The notes: a model not told the origin generated them from the letters alone. A DNA stretch of 64,000 nt from an uncultured Clostridia bacterium (GCA_944386805.1 CALXCO010000006.1:1-64000); one strand, 5' to 3'; numbered from the stretch's first letter, positions 24,916 through 34,117 are shown. Translations and numbers: made by a program.

Positions 24916-26439
24916 TTAGAGTGTGGCAAGTTTGGAATAGCTTTCTTTCAGCGCCGGATACAGCTCGGTGTACAACTTGTAGAAAGGAGCATATTTTTCG
25001 CTGTTTTCAGCAATCGGAGCCTGTACCTTGTCCGCTTTGATGATTGCACGGCATGCCTCCGGAACCGAAGCGTATTCTCCGGTGCCGACCATCGCCAGAA
25101 TTGCGACGCCCAGTGCCGGACCTTCCCGGTTGGCGGCGGTCTTGACTTCACAGCCGTACAGGTCAGCCAGCATCTGCCGCCAGATTTTGGAGGTACCGCC
25201 GCCGCCGCAGGCCATCATATCGTTGACCGGAACGCCCATGCCGCCGATAATATTTTTGCAGTCGTTCAGTGAGTAGGCAACGCCTTCCAGCACTGCACGA
25301 AGCATGTCCCGTTTGGTGTGAATTGCCGACAGGCCAAAGAATACGCCGCGGCAATCCGGATCGAGATGGGGCGTCCGTTCGCCCATCAGATAGGGCAGAT
25401 AGATCAGCCGGTTGGAACCGACCGGGACTTTTTCCGCTTCCTGGTCCATCAGGAAATAAGGGTCGACTCCCATCAGCTTGGCAGTTTCCTTTTCTGCTTC
25501 GCAGAAGTTGTCGCGGAACCATTTCAGCGACAGCCCGGCGCCCTGGGTGACACCCATAATATGCCACTGTCCGGGAACGGCACAGCAGAAGGTATGAACA
25601 CGGCCTTTGGGGTCAATCGAAACGGTCGAGGAATGGGCAAATACGACACCCGATGTACCAATCGTTGTAAAAGCCTTGCCGTCTTCAACGACACCGGTTC
25701 CGACTGCGGCAGCGGCATTGTCACCGGCACCGCCGACGACCGGCGTACCAACTGCAAGTCCGGTCAGTGCCGCAGCCTGTTCGGTGACATAACCGGTGAT
25801 TTCAGGAGATTCATATACCTTGCCCAGCAGGTTTTTATCGATATCCAGTTTTTCGAGGACTTCATCCGACCAGCAGCGGCCCGGAATATCCAAAAGCTGC
25901 ATACCCGATGCGTCGGAGACTTCGGTCGCAAATTCTCCGGTCAGTTTATAACGGACATAGTCCTTCGGGAGCAGAATTTTTGCACAGCGTGCGTAATTTT
26001 CCGGCTCATTGTTGCGTACCCAAAGAATCTTAGAAGCGGTAAAGCCGGTCAGCGCCGGGTTGGCGGTGATTTCAATCAGCCGTTTGGCTCCGACTTTTTC
26101 GGTAATTTCTGCGCACTCCTTTGCGGTACGCTGGTCGCACCAGATGATCGAACGGCGGATGACCTTGCCTTCCTTATCCAGCATGACCAGCCCGTGCATC
26201 TGACCGGAAATGCCGATACCACGTACGTCAGCCGGTGCAATCCCACTTTTTTCGAGGACCATCTTGATGGTACCGGCAGCGGCGTTCCACCAGTCGTCCG
26301 GGTCCTGCTCTGCATAGCCGTTCTGAGGCTGATAAAGCTGGTACTCAATGGTTGCGGAAGCCAGCGCGTTTCCTTCCCGGTCAAACAACACTGTTTTGGT
26401 GCCGGAAGTGCCAAGGTCAATACCAATATAAGCTTTCAT
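24916..26439 (-). CDS. xylB: Xylulokinase, FGGY family
   Basis: This 507-residue FGGY kinase has the N-terminal phosphate loop GIDLGTSGTKTVLFD, the xylulokinase-typical SGQMHGLVMLD, the catalytic Asp region GGAGDNAAAAVG and the C-terminal ATP-binding GGGGTSKIWRQMLAD. It phosphorylates D-xylulose to xylulose 5-phosphate. It follows the LacI-type regulator by 24 bp and shares its promoter. No xylose isomerase gene is next to it; the TIM-barrel isomerase at 12.2 kb is another family. AAGGAG precedes the ATG. Confidence 0.93.
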   Translation of the reverse strand: MKAYIGIDLGTSGTKTVLFDREGNALASATIEYQLYQPQNGYAEQDPDDWWNAAAGTIKMVLEKSGIAPADVRGIGISGQMHGLVMLDKEGKVIRRSIIWCDQRTAKECAEITEKVGAKRLIEITANPALTGFTASKILWVRNNEPENYARCAKILLPKDYVRYKLTGEFATEVSDASGMQLLDIPGRCWSDEVLEKLDIDKNLLGKVYESPEITGYVTEQAAALTGLAVGTPVVGGAGDNAAAAVGTGVVEDGKAFTTIGTSGVVFAHSSTVSIDPKGRVHTFCCAVPGQWHIMGVTQGAGLSLKWFRDNFCEAEKETAKLMGVDPYFLMDQEAEKVPVGSNRLIYLPYLMGERTPHLDPDCRGVFFGLSAIHTKRDMLRAVLEGVAYSLNDCKNIIGGMGVPVNDMMACGGGGTSKIWRQMLADLYGCEVKTAANREGPALGVAILAMVGTGEYASVPEACRAIIKADKVQAPIAENSEKYAPFYKLYTELYPALKESYSKLATL

Positions 26440-26463
26440 GGCGGATACTCCTTCTTCATATTG

Positions 26464-27483
26464 TCAGAGGTTTTCACGGATGCGGATGATATTATCCATA
26501 TAACAGAATTCCTCGGCGGGAGGGATATTGTTTACAATCGAGTCGAACAGGATCTGCATTGCCCGGTATCCCTGCCTGAAAGGTTCCTGGCAGATCGTCG
26601 CCTGAATCAGCCGGTCAGAAACCAGCTTGCGGATTTCCCTTGTATCATCACAGGATACAACCGTCAAACCTGTCAGTCCAAGGTCAACCGCCGCCTGCAT
26701 GCCGCCGACCGCACCGGCTGCTGCAAAATACAGGGTATTGATCTCCGGGTGGGCGATCAGCATCTCACGGGTGACCTGATAGGCGATTTCCGATTCATCC
26801 AGACTTTCGCAGATATCGACGACCTTTGAGTCAGGCATCGTCTTGAGGACATCCGAAAAGCCCTTCATCCGATGGTTATGTCCCAGCATACGCACCGAAC
26901 CGGTGACAATTCCTGCACGGACTCCCTGCGGCCGCATTAAGCGCAGCATACCGCCTGCGGTGACGCCTGACTGATAGTAGTTACATCCGACATAGCAAAG
27001 CCTGCGGGTGTTTTCAATATCCGAGTTTACCGTAAGGACCCGGATTCCCTGATCGATCAGCTCATTGATCTTCTGCTCGATTTCCGGAAGGTTGATCGGG
27101 CTGATTGCGATACCGGACACCCCGGCAGCTCGCATTTGATCCAGCTGACCAAGCTGCTGGTCTACATCATACCGTCTGCCGCCGGCAATTTGCAGCGTGA
27201 TGCCGAAGTCTGCGTATTCTTCAATTGCAGTCTGGGCACCCTGCATGACTTCGTCGAAAAATTCATTGCCGTCGGCATTTGCGATGATGCCAAATGAAAG
27301 GTTTTTCCGCTGGTAAGCCAGTGCCTTTCCGGCACGGTTCGGGGTATATCCCATCTCTTTGGCAATGGCCAGGATTTTCTTTTCGATTTCAGGCCGGACA
27401 TTACCTCTGCCGTTGAGTGCCCGGTCTACCGTACCACGGGATACTCCGGCAAGTTCGGCGATCTGTTTGACTGTTACTGGCAT
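26464..27483 (-). CDS. LacI-family transcriptional regulator
   Basis: This 339-residue protein has the LacI HTH (VTVKQIAELAGVSRGTVDRALNG), hinge helix, and a periplasmic-binding-protein-type effector domain (about 60-339) like the ribose/xylose binding class. The start at 27483 follows AAGGAAGGCGG; the frame extends to 27528 without a ribosome binding site. It is first in a unit with xylB and likely represses it and itself through the dyad at 27517-27528. The inducer is probably a pentose or pentulose. Confidence 0.92.
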   Translation of the reverse strand: MPVTVKQIAELAGVSRGTVDRALNGRGNVRPEIEKKILAIAKEMGYTPNRAGKALAYQRKNLSFGIIANADGNEFFDEVMQGAQTAIEEYADFGITLQIAGGRRYDVDQQLGQLDQMRAAGVSGIAISPINLPEIEQKINELIDQGIRVLTVNSDIENTRRLCYVGCNYYQSGVTAGGMLRLMRPQGVRAGIVTGSVRMLGHNHRMKGFSDVLKTMPDSKVVDICESLDESEIAYQVTREMLIAHPEINTLYFAAAGAVGGMQAAVDLGLTGLTVVSCDDTREIRKLVSDRLIQATICQEPFRQGYRAMQILFDSIVNNIPPAEEFCYMDNIIRIRENL

Positions 27484-27516
27484 ATGGATACCGCCTTCCT
27501 TCGCATAACTGCTGGT

Positions 27517-27568
27517 GTGCTCGTGCACTGTCTACCTTTATACTAACACGTTTTGTCCAATGCGTCAA
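27517..27568 (-). promoter_or_regulatory. lacI-xylB promoter with LacI-type operator
   Basis: On the minus strand TTGACG (complement of 27563-27568), 17 bp, and TAGTAT (complement of 27540-27545) form the promoter. Just past the start point lies GTGCTCGTGCAC (27517-27528), arms GTGC/GCAC around a TCGT centre, positioned to block transcription as a LacI-family operator. Confidence 0.7.
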
Positions 27569-27600
27569 GGGAAAATGCAAATTCTGTCACCCAGTAAAAA

Positions 27601-27632
27601 ACAGAGGGTTTCCATTCGCGGAAACCCTCTGT
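27601..27632 (-). terminator. Terminator of the flavodiiron protein gene
   Basis: ACAGAGGGTTTCC (27601-27613) pairs perfectly with 27620-27632; an A-run just before it gives the U-run on the minus strand. Confidence 0.92.
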
Positions 27633-27650
27633 TCCATGATCAGCTGTTAC

Positions 27651-28856
27651 TTAGTTCATCGAAGCGACGATTGCGTCAGCCAGTGCTGCCAGTTCCGTCA
27701 CCGTCTGTTCAGAGACGGTAGAACGCAGGGTAACGACCGGTTCCAGGATGGTCGTATTCTTCATCTTGCCGACTTCTTCGTTCATCAGCTTGCCGCTCAT
27801 CGGCGCCCAGGTACCGTTCTGAACCAGACCGACGGTACGGTTCTGCATCGAATGGGCCGCCAGGTCGGTCAGCAGGTTTTCAACCGGTGTAAAGATGCCG
27901 GCGTTGTAGGTGGAAGCAGCGAATACCAGATGGCTGTATTTAAATGCTTCAGACAGCAGGTAGGAGACATGGGTCGCCGAAGCGTCGTAAACTGCGACAT
28001 TGGTGACGCCTTTTTCAGCCAGCATGCCTGCCAGAATCTCAGCAGCATTTTCCGTTCCGCCGTAAATCGAACCATATACGATCAGAACGCCTTTCTCTTC
28101 GGGAGTATAGGTCGCCCATTTCTGGTACTTGTCGACAAACCAGCCGATCTGTTCGCCTTCCAGAACCCAGCCGTGCAGCGGGCAGATCATCTTGATATCC
28201 AGTCCGCCGGCCTTTTTCAGCAGAGCAGCGACCTGAGGACCGTATTTGCCAACGATGTTGGTATAATAACGTCTTGCCTCATCCAGATGACGGTTTTCGA
28301 AGTCGACGTCCTTGGCGAAAATGCTGCCGGAGACAGCACCGAAGGTGCCAAATGCGTCGGCAGAGAACAGAATGCTGTCGGTGGTGTCAAACGTAACCAT
28401 GGCTTCCGGCCAGTGTACCATCGGAGCCATAACAAACGCATAGGTATGTCCGCCGATGGTCAGGGTATCGCCTTCCTTGACAATCTGTGCACGGGAGTCG
28501 ATATCAAAGGAAAAGAACTGCTTGATCATGCAGACGGTTTTGGCGTTGCAGACGATTTTGGCTTCGGGGTAGCGGAACACGGTATCTGCGAGGGTTGCGC
28601 AATGGTCAGGTTCCATATGATTGACGATGATGTAATCCAGCTTGCGGCCGTTGAGCAGGTGCGCCAGATTATCAAAGAAGGTGCCGGAGACAGCATGGTC
28701 AACGGTATCAAAAAGCACCGTTTCTTCTCCGACAGACAGATAGGCGTTGTAGGAAACGCCCTGAGGAATGGGGTATACATTCTCAAAAAGAGCCAGACGG
28801 CGGTCATTTCCGCCAATCCAGTAAAGTTGTGATGTCAGTTTGCGGATATTATACAT
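27651..28856 (-). CDS. Flavodiiron protein (FprA/FDP, class A)
   Basis: This 401-residue protein joins a metallo-beta-lactamase-like diiron domain (about 1-250) and a flavodoxin domain (about 255-400, VLIVYGSIYGGTENAAE). The diiron ligand motif H-x-E-x-D-H is seen in NHMEPDHCATL, with further ligands in the MVHWPEAM and PLHGW segments. Flavodiiron proteins reduce O2 to water or NO to N2O in the cytoplasm with electrons from rubredoxin or NADH carriers, protecting enzymes such as PFOR. It is monocistronic with AAAGGAG before the ATG. Confidence 0.95.
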   Translation of the reverse strand: MYNIRKLTSQLYWIGGNDRRLALFENVYPIPQGVSYNAYLSVGEETVLFDTVDHAVSGTFFDNLAHLLNGRKLDYIIVNHMEPDHCATLADTVFRYPEAKIVCNAKTVCMIKQFFSFDIDSRAQIVKEGDTLTIGGHTYAFVMAPMVHWPEAMVTFDTTDSILFSADAFGTFGAVSGSIFAKDVDFENRHLDEARRYYTNIVGKYGPQVAALLKKAGGLDIKMICPLHGWVLEGEQIGWFVDKYQKWATYTPEEKGVLIVYGSIYGGTENAAEILAGMLAEKGVTNVAVYDASATHVSYLLSEAFKYSHLVFAASTYNAGIFTPVENLLTDLAAHSMQNRTVGLVQNGTWAPMSGKLMNEEVGKMKNTTILEPVVTLRSTVSEQTVTELAALADAIVASMN

Positions 28857-28901
28857 GGCAACAGCACTCCTTTGTTTTTAGAAAAGTTCTAAACCGTATA
28901 C

Positions 28902-28930
28902 AGTATATCATATCTGCTCCACCCCGTCAA
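28902..28930 (-). promoter_or_regulatory. Promoter of the flavodiiron protein gene
   Basis: On the minus strand TTGACG (complement of 28925-28930), 17 bp and TATACT (complement of 28902-28907). The stretch 28931-29104 between this and the hsp20 promoter is AT-rich and I see nothing else in it. Confidence 0.8.
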
Positions 28931-29104
28931 GGACAGGCAGGATAAGAATTGCAGCAATTGACGGAAGATAAACTGTGGAAATTTTTGGGACAGATAAACA
29001 AACTAAACTCAATTAAAAAATTAATTCAGTTTTTCTAAGAAAAACTTTCACTTTCTTTATATTTTGCCAAGGAAAGGCGTCATTGGGTGAACAAAAAGTA
29101 AAAA

Positions 29105-29146
29105 CTAGCACTCATATATTGACAGTGCTAAAATTTGTGGTATAAT
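29105..29146 (+). promoter_or_regulatory. CIRCE element overlapping the hsp20 promoter
   Basis: CTAGCACTC (29105-29113), nine bases, then CAGTGCTAA (29123-29131) matches CIRCE (TTAGCACTC-N9-GAGTGCTAA) at 8 of 9 bases in each arm. TTGACA (29119-29124), a 16-bp spacer and TATAAT (29141-29146) form the promoter, and the right CIRCE arm overlaps the -35. HrcA bound here would block transcription in the absence of heat stress. Confidence 0.92.
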
Positions 29147-29278
29147 AAAATCAGAACAAAGAAAGAGCAAGGGCTCCGGAAAAGGAGAACAGCTCCCCGG
29201 TAAACAGCCGGTGCTTTGTTCAGCCGCGAAAGCGGCGTTTCAAAAAAGTTGTTTACATCCTGATTGGAGGAATGATTT

Positions 29279-29713
29279 ATGTTAATGCCTAGTATTTTCG
29301 GTGAGAATTTGTTCGATGATTGGTTTGATAAAGATTTCTTCCCCGGCCGCAATCCGCTTTATGGTAAGAACGAGAAGAACCTCATGAAGACGGACGTCCG
29401 TGAAGAGGGAGATAACTACGAGGTTGCAATTGACCTGCCTGGTTTCAAGAAAGAAGATGTCACGATCGAACTTGAGAACGGTTATCTGACGATCACCGCT
29501 GCCAAGGGCCTGGATAAAGATCAGGACCAGGAAAAGACCGGTTATATCCGCCGCGAACGTTGGTCCGGCAAGTGCAGCCGTACCTTCTACGTTGGGGATT
29601 CTGTCCGCAGTGAAGATATCAAGGCCAAGATGGAAGATGGTATCCTGACCATGACTGTTCCGAAAGAACAGAAGCAGCTTCCGCAGAAGAATACCATTAT
29701 GATTGAGGGTTAA
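29279..29713 (+). CDS. Small heat shock protein, Hsp20/alpha-crystallin
   Basis: This 144-residue chaperone has an N-terminal tail with FGENLFDDWFDKDFF, an alpha-crystallin domain (about 38-130: VREEGDNYEVAIDLPGFKK, LTITAAKG) and a short C-terminal extension that includes LPQKNTIMIEG. It holds unfolded proteins in oligomers. GGAGG lies 8 nt before the ATG. The CIRCE element places it in the HrcA regulon; its 5' leader is about 130 nt. Confidence 0.96.
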   Translation: MLMPSIFGENLFDDWFDKDFFPGRNPLYGKNEKNLMKTDVREEGDNYEVAIDLPGFKKEDVTIELENGYLTITAAKGLDKDQDQEKTGYIRRERWSGKCSRTFYVGDSVRSEDIKAKMEDGILTMTVPKEQKQLPQKNTIMIEG

Positions 29714-29755
29714 TGTGTGTCCGGTTGTTAAAACCATCCTCTGTAAATAAGTGAA

Positions 29756-29788
29756 GGGCCGTTCCGCAGATATTCTGCGGAACGGCCC
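29756..29788 (+). terminator. hsp20 terminator
   Basis: GGGCCGTTCCGCAG (29756-29769) pairs with 29775-29788. The following stretch TCCTTGTT is only moderately T-rich. Confidence 0.8.
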
Positions 29789-29859
29789 CTCCTTGTTATG
29801 CAGGCCAAAATTCTGAACATGGTGCAGGTGCCCGGAATGAGCATCTGCACTGTTTTTAT

Positions 29860-31950
29860 TTATGACTCGATGTATTCCATATCGGGTGTATAACGGACAT
29901 ACGCGACCTGCGGGTCATTTTTACAGCGATAAAGCGCCCTGTCTGCCCGCCGGATCAACTGGTCAGCAGTCATCCCGTCTTCCGGATAGAATGCAATACC
30001 GATGCTGCCGGAAAAAGCACCTGTTTTTCCGTCGATGTCGGGAATCTGCTGGAAGGCAGCCGCCAGCTGGGCAGCTTTTCGAAATGCGATGGACACATTG
30101 GGCAGAGATTTGAGCACGGCGACAAATTCATCGCCGCCTATCCGTGCAATCAGGTCGGTGGAACGCAGGTTGCTGCGCAGAATGTCAGCAAAAGCTTTCA
30201 GGAATTTGTCGCCAAACAAATGCCCACGCTGATCGTTGATTTGCTTGAAATGGTCGACGTCCATATACAGAAGGGCAAACTGTTCAGATTGAGCTGTCAG
30301 CTGCTGTAATTCCATATCCAGCCCGCTGCGCCGGTACAGTCCGGTCAGATAGTCGAAAGTTGCTTCCTGTTTCCATTGAAGCGTTTGCTGTTTACGCTCA
30401 TCGATACAGGTCAGTTTGCCGATAAAGCTGGTACAATACGTCTGGCTGTACCCGGTTTCATCCCAGAAAAACCGGATATAGACCGCATACCATCGCGGCT
30501 TTTGGTCGGCATGGATCAGCTGTACCTGGAACTGAAGCTGAGGGGTTCGCGGCGGCAGACTGGCTATCATTTCGTTCAGCTGCAGCCGGTCTCTTTCCGG
30601 AAGCAGGCGGTTCGGCTTCAGCAGGCTGCTCGCATCCGAAAATACGCTGTCCATTCCGAATATTCGGGAAAATTCGCTTGAAAAGCGCAGCAGATTGCTG
30701 TCCCTGTCCCAGATAAAGGTGATATCCTGAGAAAGATCGGCCAGTTTCTGATATTTGAGCTGTTCCTGGCGCAGCAGCCGGTTGACACGTTCATTCAGGA
30801 TTTTTTCATACACAACAGGGTTGCTGCGGTAAGGCGCAGACGAACTGCCTTTTTGGCTGTCGGTTTCAGAAAACTCTGTGTCCGGCAGCAGTCCATTTTC
30901 CAGTATCACCCGATAAAATTGCTGTTCCATATCCTGAAAGATATCCAGCAGGACCGGATTAAAACAGCCGCAGTCACCCCGCAGAATCATCTGTACGGCT
31001 TCCTGATGGCTGTATGCGGGTTTGTAGACCCGCCGGTTGACCAGCGTATCGTAGCAATCCGCCAGCCCGACTGCCTGTGCCCAGATTGGCGTCTCTTCAC
31101 CCGTCAGTCCATCCGGGTATCCGCTGCCGTCCCAGCGTTCATGGTGCCAGCGGCAGACATCATAATAATAACTGCGGCCGGGCAGGTCGTTAAAAAAGCC
31201 GATGTCCTTGAGCAGATGGGTACCGGCCGTCGTATGCTGTTTGGCCTGTTCATATTCCTCAACGTTGAGCGGACCGGGTTTTTCGAGGATTTTGTCGGGA
31301 ACCGCGATTTTTCCGACGTCGTGCATCATGGCGGCCAGTCCGACCTGACGGATAATCTCGTCGGTCAGATGGTACCGCGGCCAGCGCTCCTTGACCTGTT
31401 CCAGTAAAAGGCAGGTCAGCAGCCGGATACGTTGGACATGTCCGCCTGCGTCATGCATCCGAAACTCCAGAACTGTACTCAGGACATCAATAATCATATA
31501 ATCGGACAGCTCCCGGCCTTTAAGCCATTGCAGCTGATAGGTCAGCTGTGCCTGTGCGATTTGGTCGGTATTCTGTTCCAGCCGCTGCATCTCCAGAATA
31601 CGGGAAACCCGCCGCCGGATAATTCCGGGGTGAAAAGGCCGGTAAATGACGTCGGCGACGTCCGGCAGCATCTGCCGGACTTTTTCATCGTCGGTGGAGC
31701 TGACCATCAGCAGGACCGGTATCTGTGCAAGCTTTTTCTGTGTCCTGATCATTCGGAGAAGAGACCGGGTATCCATTGTAGGCAGCCGGGCATCCAGAAA
31801 AATCAGGCAGATATTGGGCTGTGACAACAGCGAGACCGCATCCTGACCGTTTCCGGCTTCCAAAATATCATATTCTCTGCTGAACAGTTCGCTGAGAATG
31901 GCGCGGTTAATTTCATATTCATCTACAATCAGAATTTTTTCTTTTTCCAT
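29860..31950 (-). CDS. Response regulator with HD-GYP and GGDEF domains
   Basis: This protein of about 696 residues has a receiver domain (1-120, ILIVDEYEIN, LIFLDARLP), an HD-GYP domain (about 150-330: MMHDVGKIAVPDKIL, CRWHHERWDGSGYPDGL, GLADCYDTLV), a PAS-like segment (about 400-520) and a C-terminal GGDEF domain (about 540-690: DVDHFKQINDQRGH, RIGGDEF). HD-GYP and GGDEF motifs are both intact, so it may both hydrolyse and make c-di-GMP in response to phosphorylation. No histidine kinase is adjacent. The start at 31950 follows GGAGG at 10 nt; the ATG at 31980 is less likely. Confidence 0.93.
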   Translation of the reverse strand: MEKEKILIVDEYEINRAILSELFSREYDILEAGNGQDAVSLLSQPNICLIFLDARLPTMDTRSLLRMIRTQKKLAQIPVLLMVSSTDDEKVRQMLPDVADVIYRPFHPGIIRRRVSRILEMQRLEQNTDQIAQAQLTYQLQWLKGRELSDYMIIDVLSTVLEFRMHDAGGHVQRIRLLTCLLLEQVKERWPRYHLTDEIIRQVGLAAMMHDVGKIAVPDKILEKPGPLNVEEYEQAKQHTTAGTHLLKDIGFFNDLPGRSYYYDVCRWHHERWDGSGYPDGLTGEETPIWAQAVGLADCYDTLVNRRVYKPAYSHQEAVQMILRGDCGCFNPVLLDIFQDMEQQFYRVILENGLLPDTEFSETDSQKGSSSAPYRSNPVVYEKILNERVNRLLRQEQLKYQKLADLSQDITFIWDRDSNLLRFSSEFSRIFGMDSVFSDASSLLKPNRLLPERDRLQLNEMIASLPPRTPQLQFQVQLIHADQKPRWYAVYIRFFWDETGYSQTYCTSFIGKLTCIDERKQQTLQWKQEATFDYLTGLYRRSGLDMELQQLTAQSEQFALLYMDVDHFKQINDQRGHLFGDKFLKAFADILRSNLRSTDLIARIGGDEFVAVLKSLPNVSIAFRKAAQLAAAFQQIPDIDGKTGAFSGSIGIAFYPEDGMTADQLIRRADRALYRCKNDPQVAYVRYTPDMEYIES

Positions 31951-32105
31951 CGCAGCCATTCCTCCGTCAGATTTGGTCAAAATAATTAGAGAACAGTTTA
32001 TAATATTACTTGTATATATTCCTGATTATACCATATTCCGGTAAAAATGACCAGATATTTTTTCATAACCGGGGGGAATTTTTCGATAGAATTCCTGAAT
32101 GGGCG

Positions 32106-32166
32106 TTGACAAAAGCGGGAAAAAGGATTATACTGTTCACATAATGAACGTTCATAAAATGAACGT
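32106..32166 (+). promoter_or_regulatory. Strong promoter with TGAAC/GTTCA half-site array
   Basis: TTGACA (32106-32111), 17 bp and TATACT (32129-32134). Directly downstream lie GTTCA (32135-32139), the perfect dyad ATGAACGTTCAT (32144-32155) and another ATGAACGT (32159-32166). The sites cover the predicted start point, so a repressor is expected. The best candidate is the winged helix at the N-terminus of the next gene product. Confidence 0.8.
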
Positions 32167-32218
32167 AAGCTTTCCGGCTCGTCAAACATGACCTGCCTCA
32201 GGAAATGGAGGGCATATT

Positions 32219-34087
32219 TTGGAACAGATTTTTACGCTGCTCAGCGCGGTCAGTGCAACACCTGTCATCGACCAGCGGACACTCGCTGCGATTACCGGCA
32301 TATCTGTCGGCAAAGTCAATGCGCTGATTCGCAGTGCTGAACAGGATGGATACCTGATTGCCGGCCGCGAGGGCAAAAAATCCCGCCTGACGCTGACAGA
32401 TCAGGGACACCGGATGCTGGAACAGATGCTGCTGTCCAGAAGTGATGTCAAGCTGACCTTTCCGCCGGCTGAAAAGGCGGATACCGCAGTGATTCTGGCC
32501 GGCGGCAAACGTGCCGGGTTTGACCGTCCGATCTGTTTGCAGCCGTTGGGCGAAGACGGACAGACGCTGCTGGATCGGATGCTGAATGTGCTGACGGTGT
32601 GTGGAATCCAGCGGACGGTGATTGTGACCGGGTGGCAGGATGAGATGATCCGGCAGCATCTCGGCAACCGTTCGGATATTACGATCCTGCACAATGAGCG
32701 GTATAAATGGAACGGTACAATGAGCGGGCTGGCGTTGGCAGAAAAGACCCTGAAAGACTGGAATGTCGGTTCATTTCTTGTCATCAAATCCGATCTGGTA
32801 TTTGAGCAGCGGGCAATTCAGTCACTGATCGAAACACGGGCGCCCTTTGCGGCGCTGCTGACCGCACCGGGAGGCGGCAGCGATGAGCTGCTCGCCGAAC
32901 TGGATGAAAACGGCTGTATCTTCCGCTTTTCCAAGGATATCCGGCAGATCAACCGGGTACAGGGAGAGATGACCGGCATTGCCCGTATCTCGATGGAAGG
33001 CTTTGAACGGATGCTGGAGTATTTTTCCCACAACCTGAATCCGCTCATCAGCTATGAATATGTTATGGAGAGTGTCGGACGGATTTACCGGTTTACCGGC
33101 GTGATGGTCGATGACCTTTGCTGGGGGAAAATCGAGTCACCGGACGATTACCGGGAGCTTCTGCGGCTGACCTATTCCCGGATTGAACGCAAGGAACGGC
33201 AGATGCAGGAACAGTATGCCCGTGATACGATGCGGAAAATCCTGCCGGACGATGAGGTACAGGAGGTTCAGTTTGCTGGCGGCCTGACCAACACCAACTA
33301 TCTGATTCAGGCAAGCTCCGGACGGTATATTCTCCGTCTTCCCGGCCGGATGACCGAGAGCATGATCAACCGCAGCAACGAAAAGCGCAATGCAAAAATT
33401 GCATCTGACCGCGGTTTCAACTGTCATCTCGTCTACTGCAATGAAAAGACCGGCGTCAAACTGAGCAGCTACATTGAGAATGCCGAGACGCTGACTCCAC
33501 GCACGGTTCGGCTGGAGGAAAATATGGCGTTGGCAGCCGATATACTGGGACGGCTGCACCGGTCGGATATTGTCTGGGAAAACCAGTTTGACGTTTTTGA
33601 TGAGGCGCTTCGGTATGAGAAGCTGCTGGACGATCCCGGACGGATGTATCCCGGTTTTCCGGCGCTGAAACGGAAGGTATACGCGATGCTGCAGCCACGG
33701 CTGCAAGAGCTGGGATGGGAACTGAGCCCCTGTCATAATGACCTGGTCGCGGCCAATCTGGTCAAAAACAGCGTGACCGGCAGGATGTACCTGATTGACT
33801 GGGAGTATTCCGGCACCAATGACCCGATGTTTGATATTGCGGCGCTGTTTTTGGAAAACGATTTTTCTGCCGAAGACGAAGAACTGTTTTTCCATTATTA
33901 TTATGGAGACCGGCCGCAGCCGGCTGCATCACGGGAAAAGATTCTGATCTTCAAAATTTTGCAGGATTATCTGTGGAGTACCTGGACGGTCCTGAAAGAA
34001 TCCCGTGGGGACAATTTCGGCACCTATGGTCTGGACCGCTTTACCCGTGCACAGAAAAACATCGACCTTTGGGAAAAACGCTTTTAA
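32219..34087 (+). CDS. Fused winged-helix / LicC-like nucleotidyltransferase / LicA-like choline kinase
   Basis: This 622-residue protein has three parts. Residues 1-75 are a winged HTH (TPVIDQRTLAAITGISVGKVNALI, LTLTDQGHRML). Residues about 82-300 are a nucleotidyltransferase (AVILAGGKRAGFDRP, NERYKWNGTMSGL, SDLVF). Residues about 325-622 are a choline-kinase/APH fold (GGLTNTNYLI, Brenner motif CHNDLVAANLV, LIDWEYSGTNDP). Together these suggest choline phosphorylation and CDP-choline formation, as in lic loci, with built-in regulation. The usual lysine of the N-terminal NTase motif is not where expected. The start is TTG at 32219 behind GGAGGG. The BCCT transporter follows by 30 bp. Confidence 0.88.
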   Translation: MEQIFTLLSAVSATPVIDQRTLAAITGISVGKVNALIRSAEQDGYLIAGREGKKSRLTLTDQGHRMLEQMLLSRSDVKLTFPPAEKADTAVILAGGKRAGFDRPICLQPLGEDGQTLLDRMLNVLTVCGIQRTVIVTGWQDEMIRQHLGNRSDITILHNERYKWNGTMSGLALAEKTLKDWNVGSFLVIKSDLVFEQRAIQSLIETRAPFAALLTAPGGGSDELLAELDENGCIFRFSKDIRQINRVQGEMTGIARISMEGFERMLEYFSHNLNPLISYEYVMESVGRIYRFTGVMVDDLCWGKIESPDDYRELLRLTYSRIERKERQMQEQYARDTMRKILPDDEVQEVQFAGGLTNTNYLIQASSGRYILRLPGRMTESMINRSNEKRNAKIASDRGFNCHLVYCNEKTGVKLSSYIENAETLTPRTVRLEENMALAADILGRLHRSDIVWENQFDVFDEALRYEKLLDDPGRMYPGFPALKRKVYAMLQPRLQELGWELSPCHNDLVAANLVKNSVTGRMYLIDWEYSGTNDPMFDIAALFLENDFSAEDEELFFHYYYGDRPQPAASREKILIFKILQDYLWSTWTVLKESRGDNFGTYGLDRFTRAQKNIDLWEKRF

Positions 34088-34117
34088 GCATACTGCAACC
34101 GACAGGAGAAGAGAACC

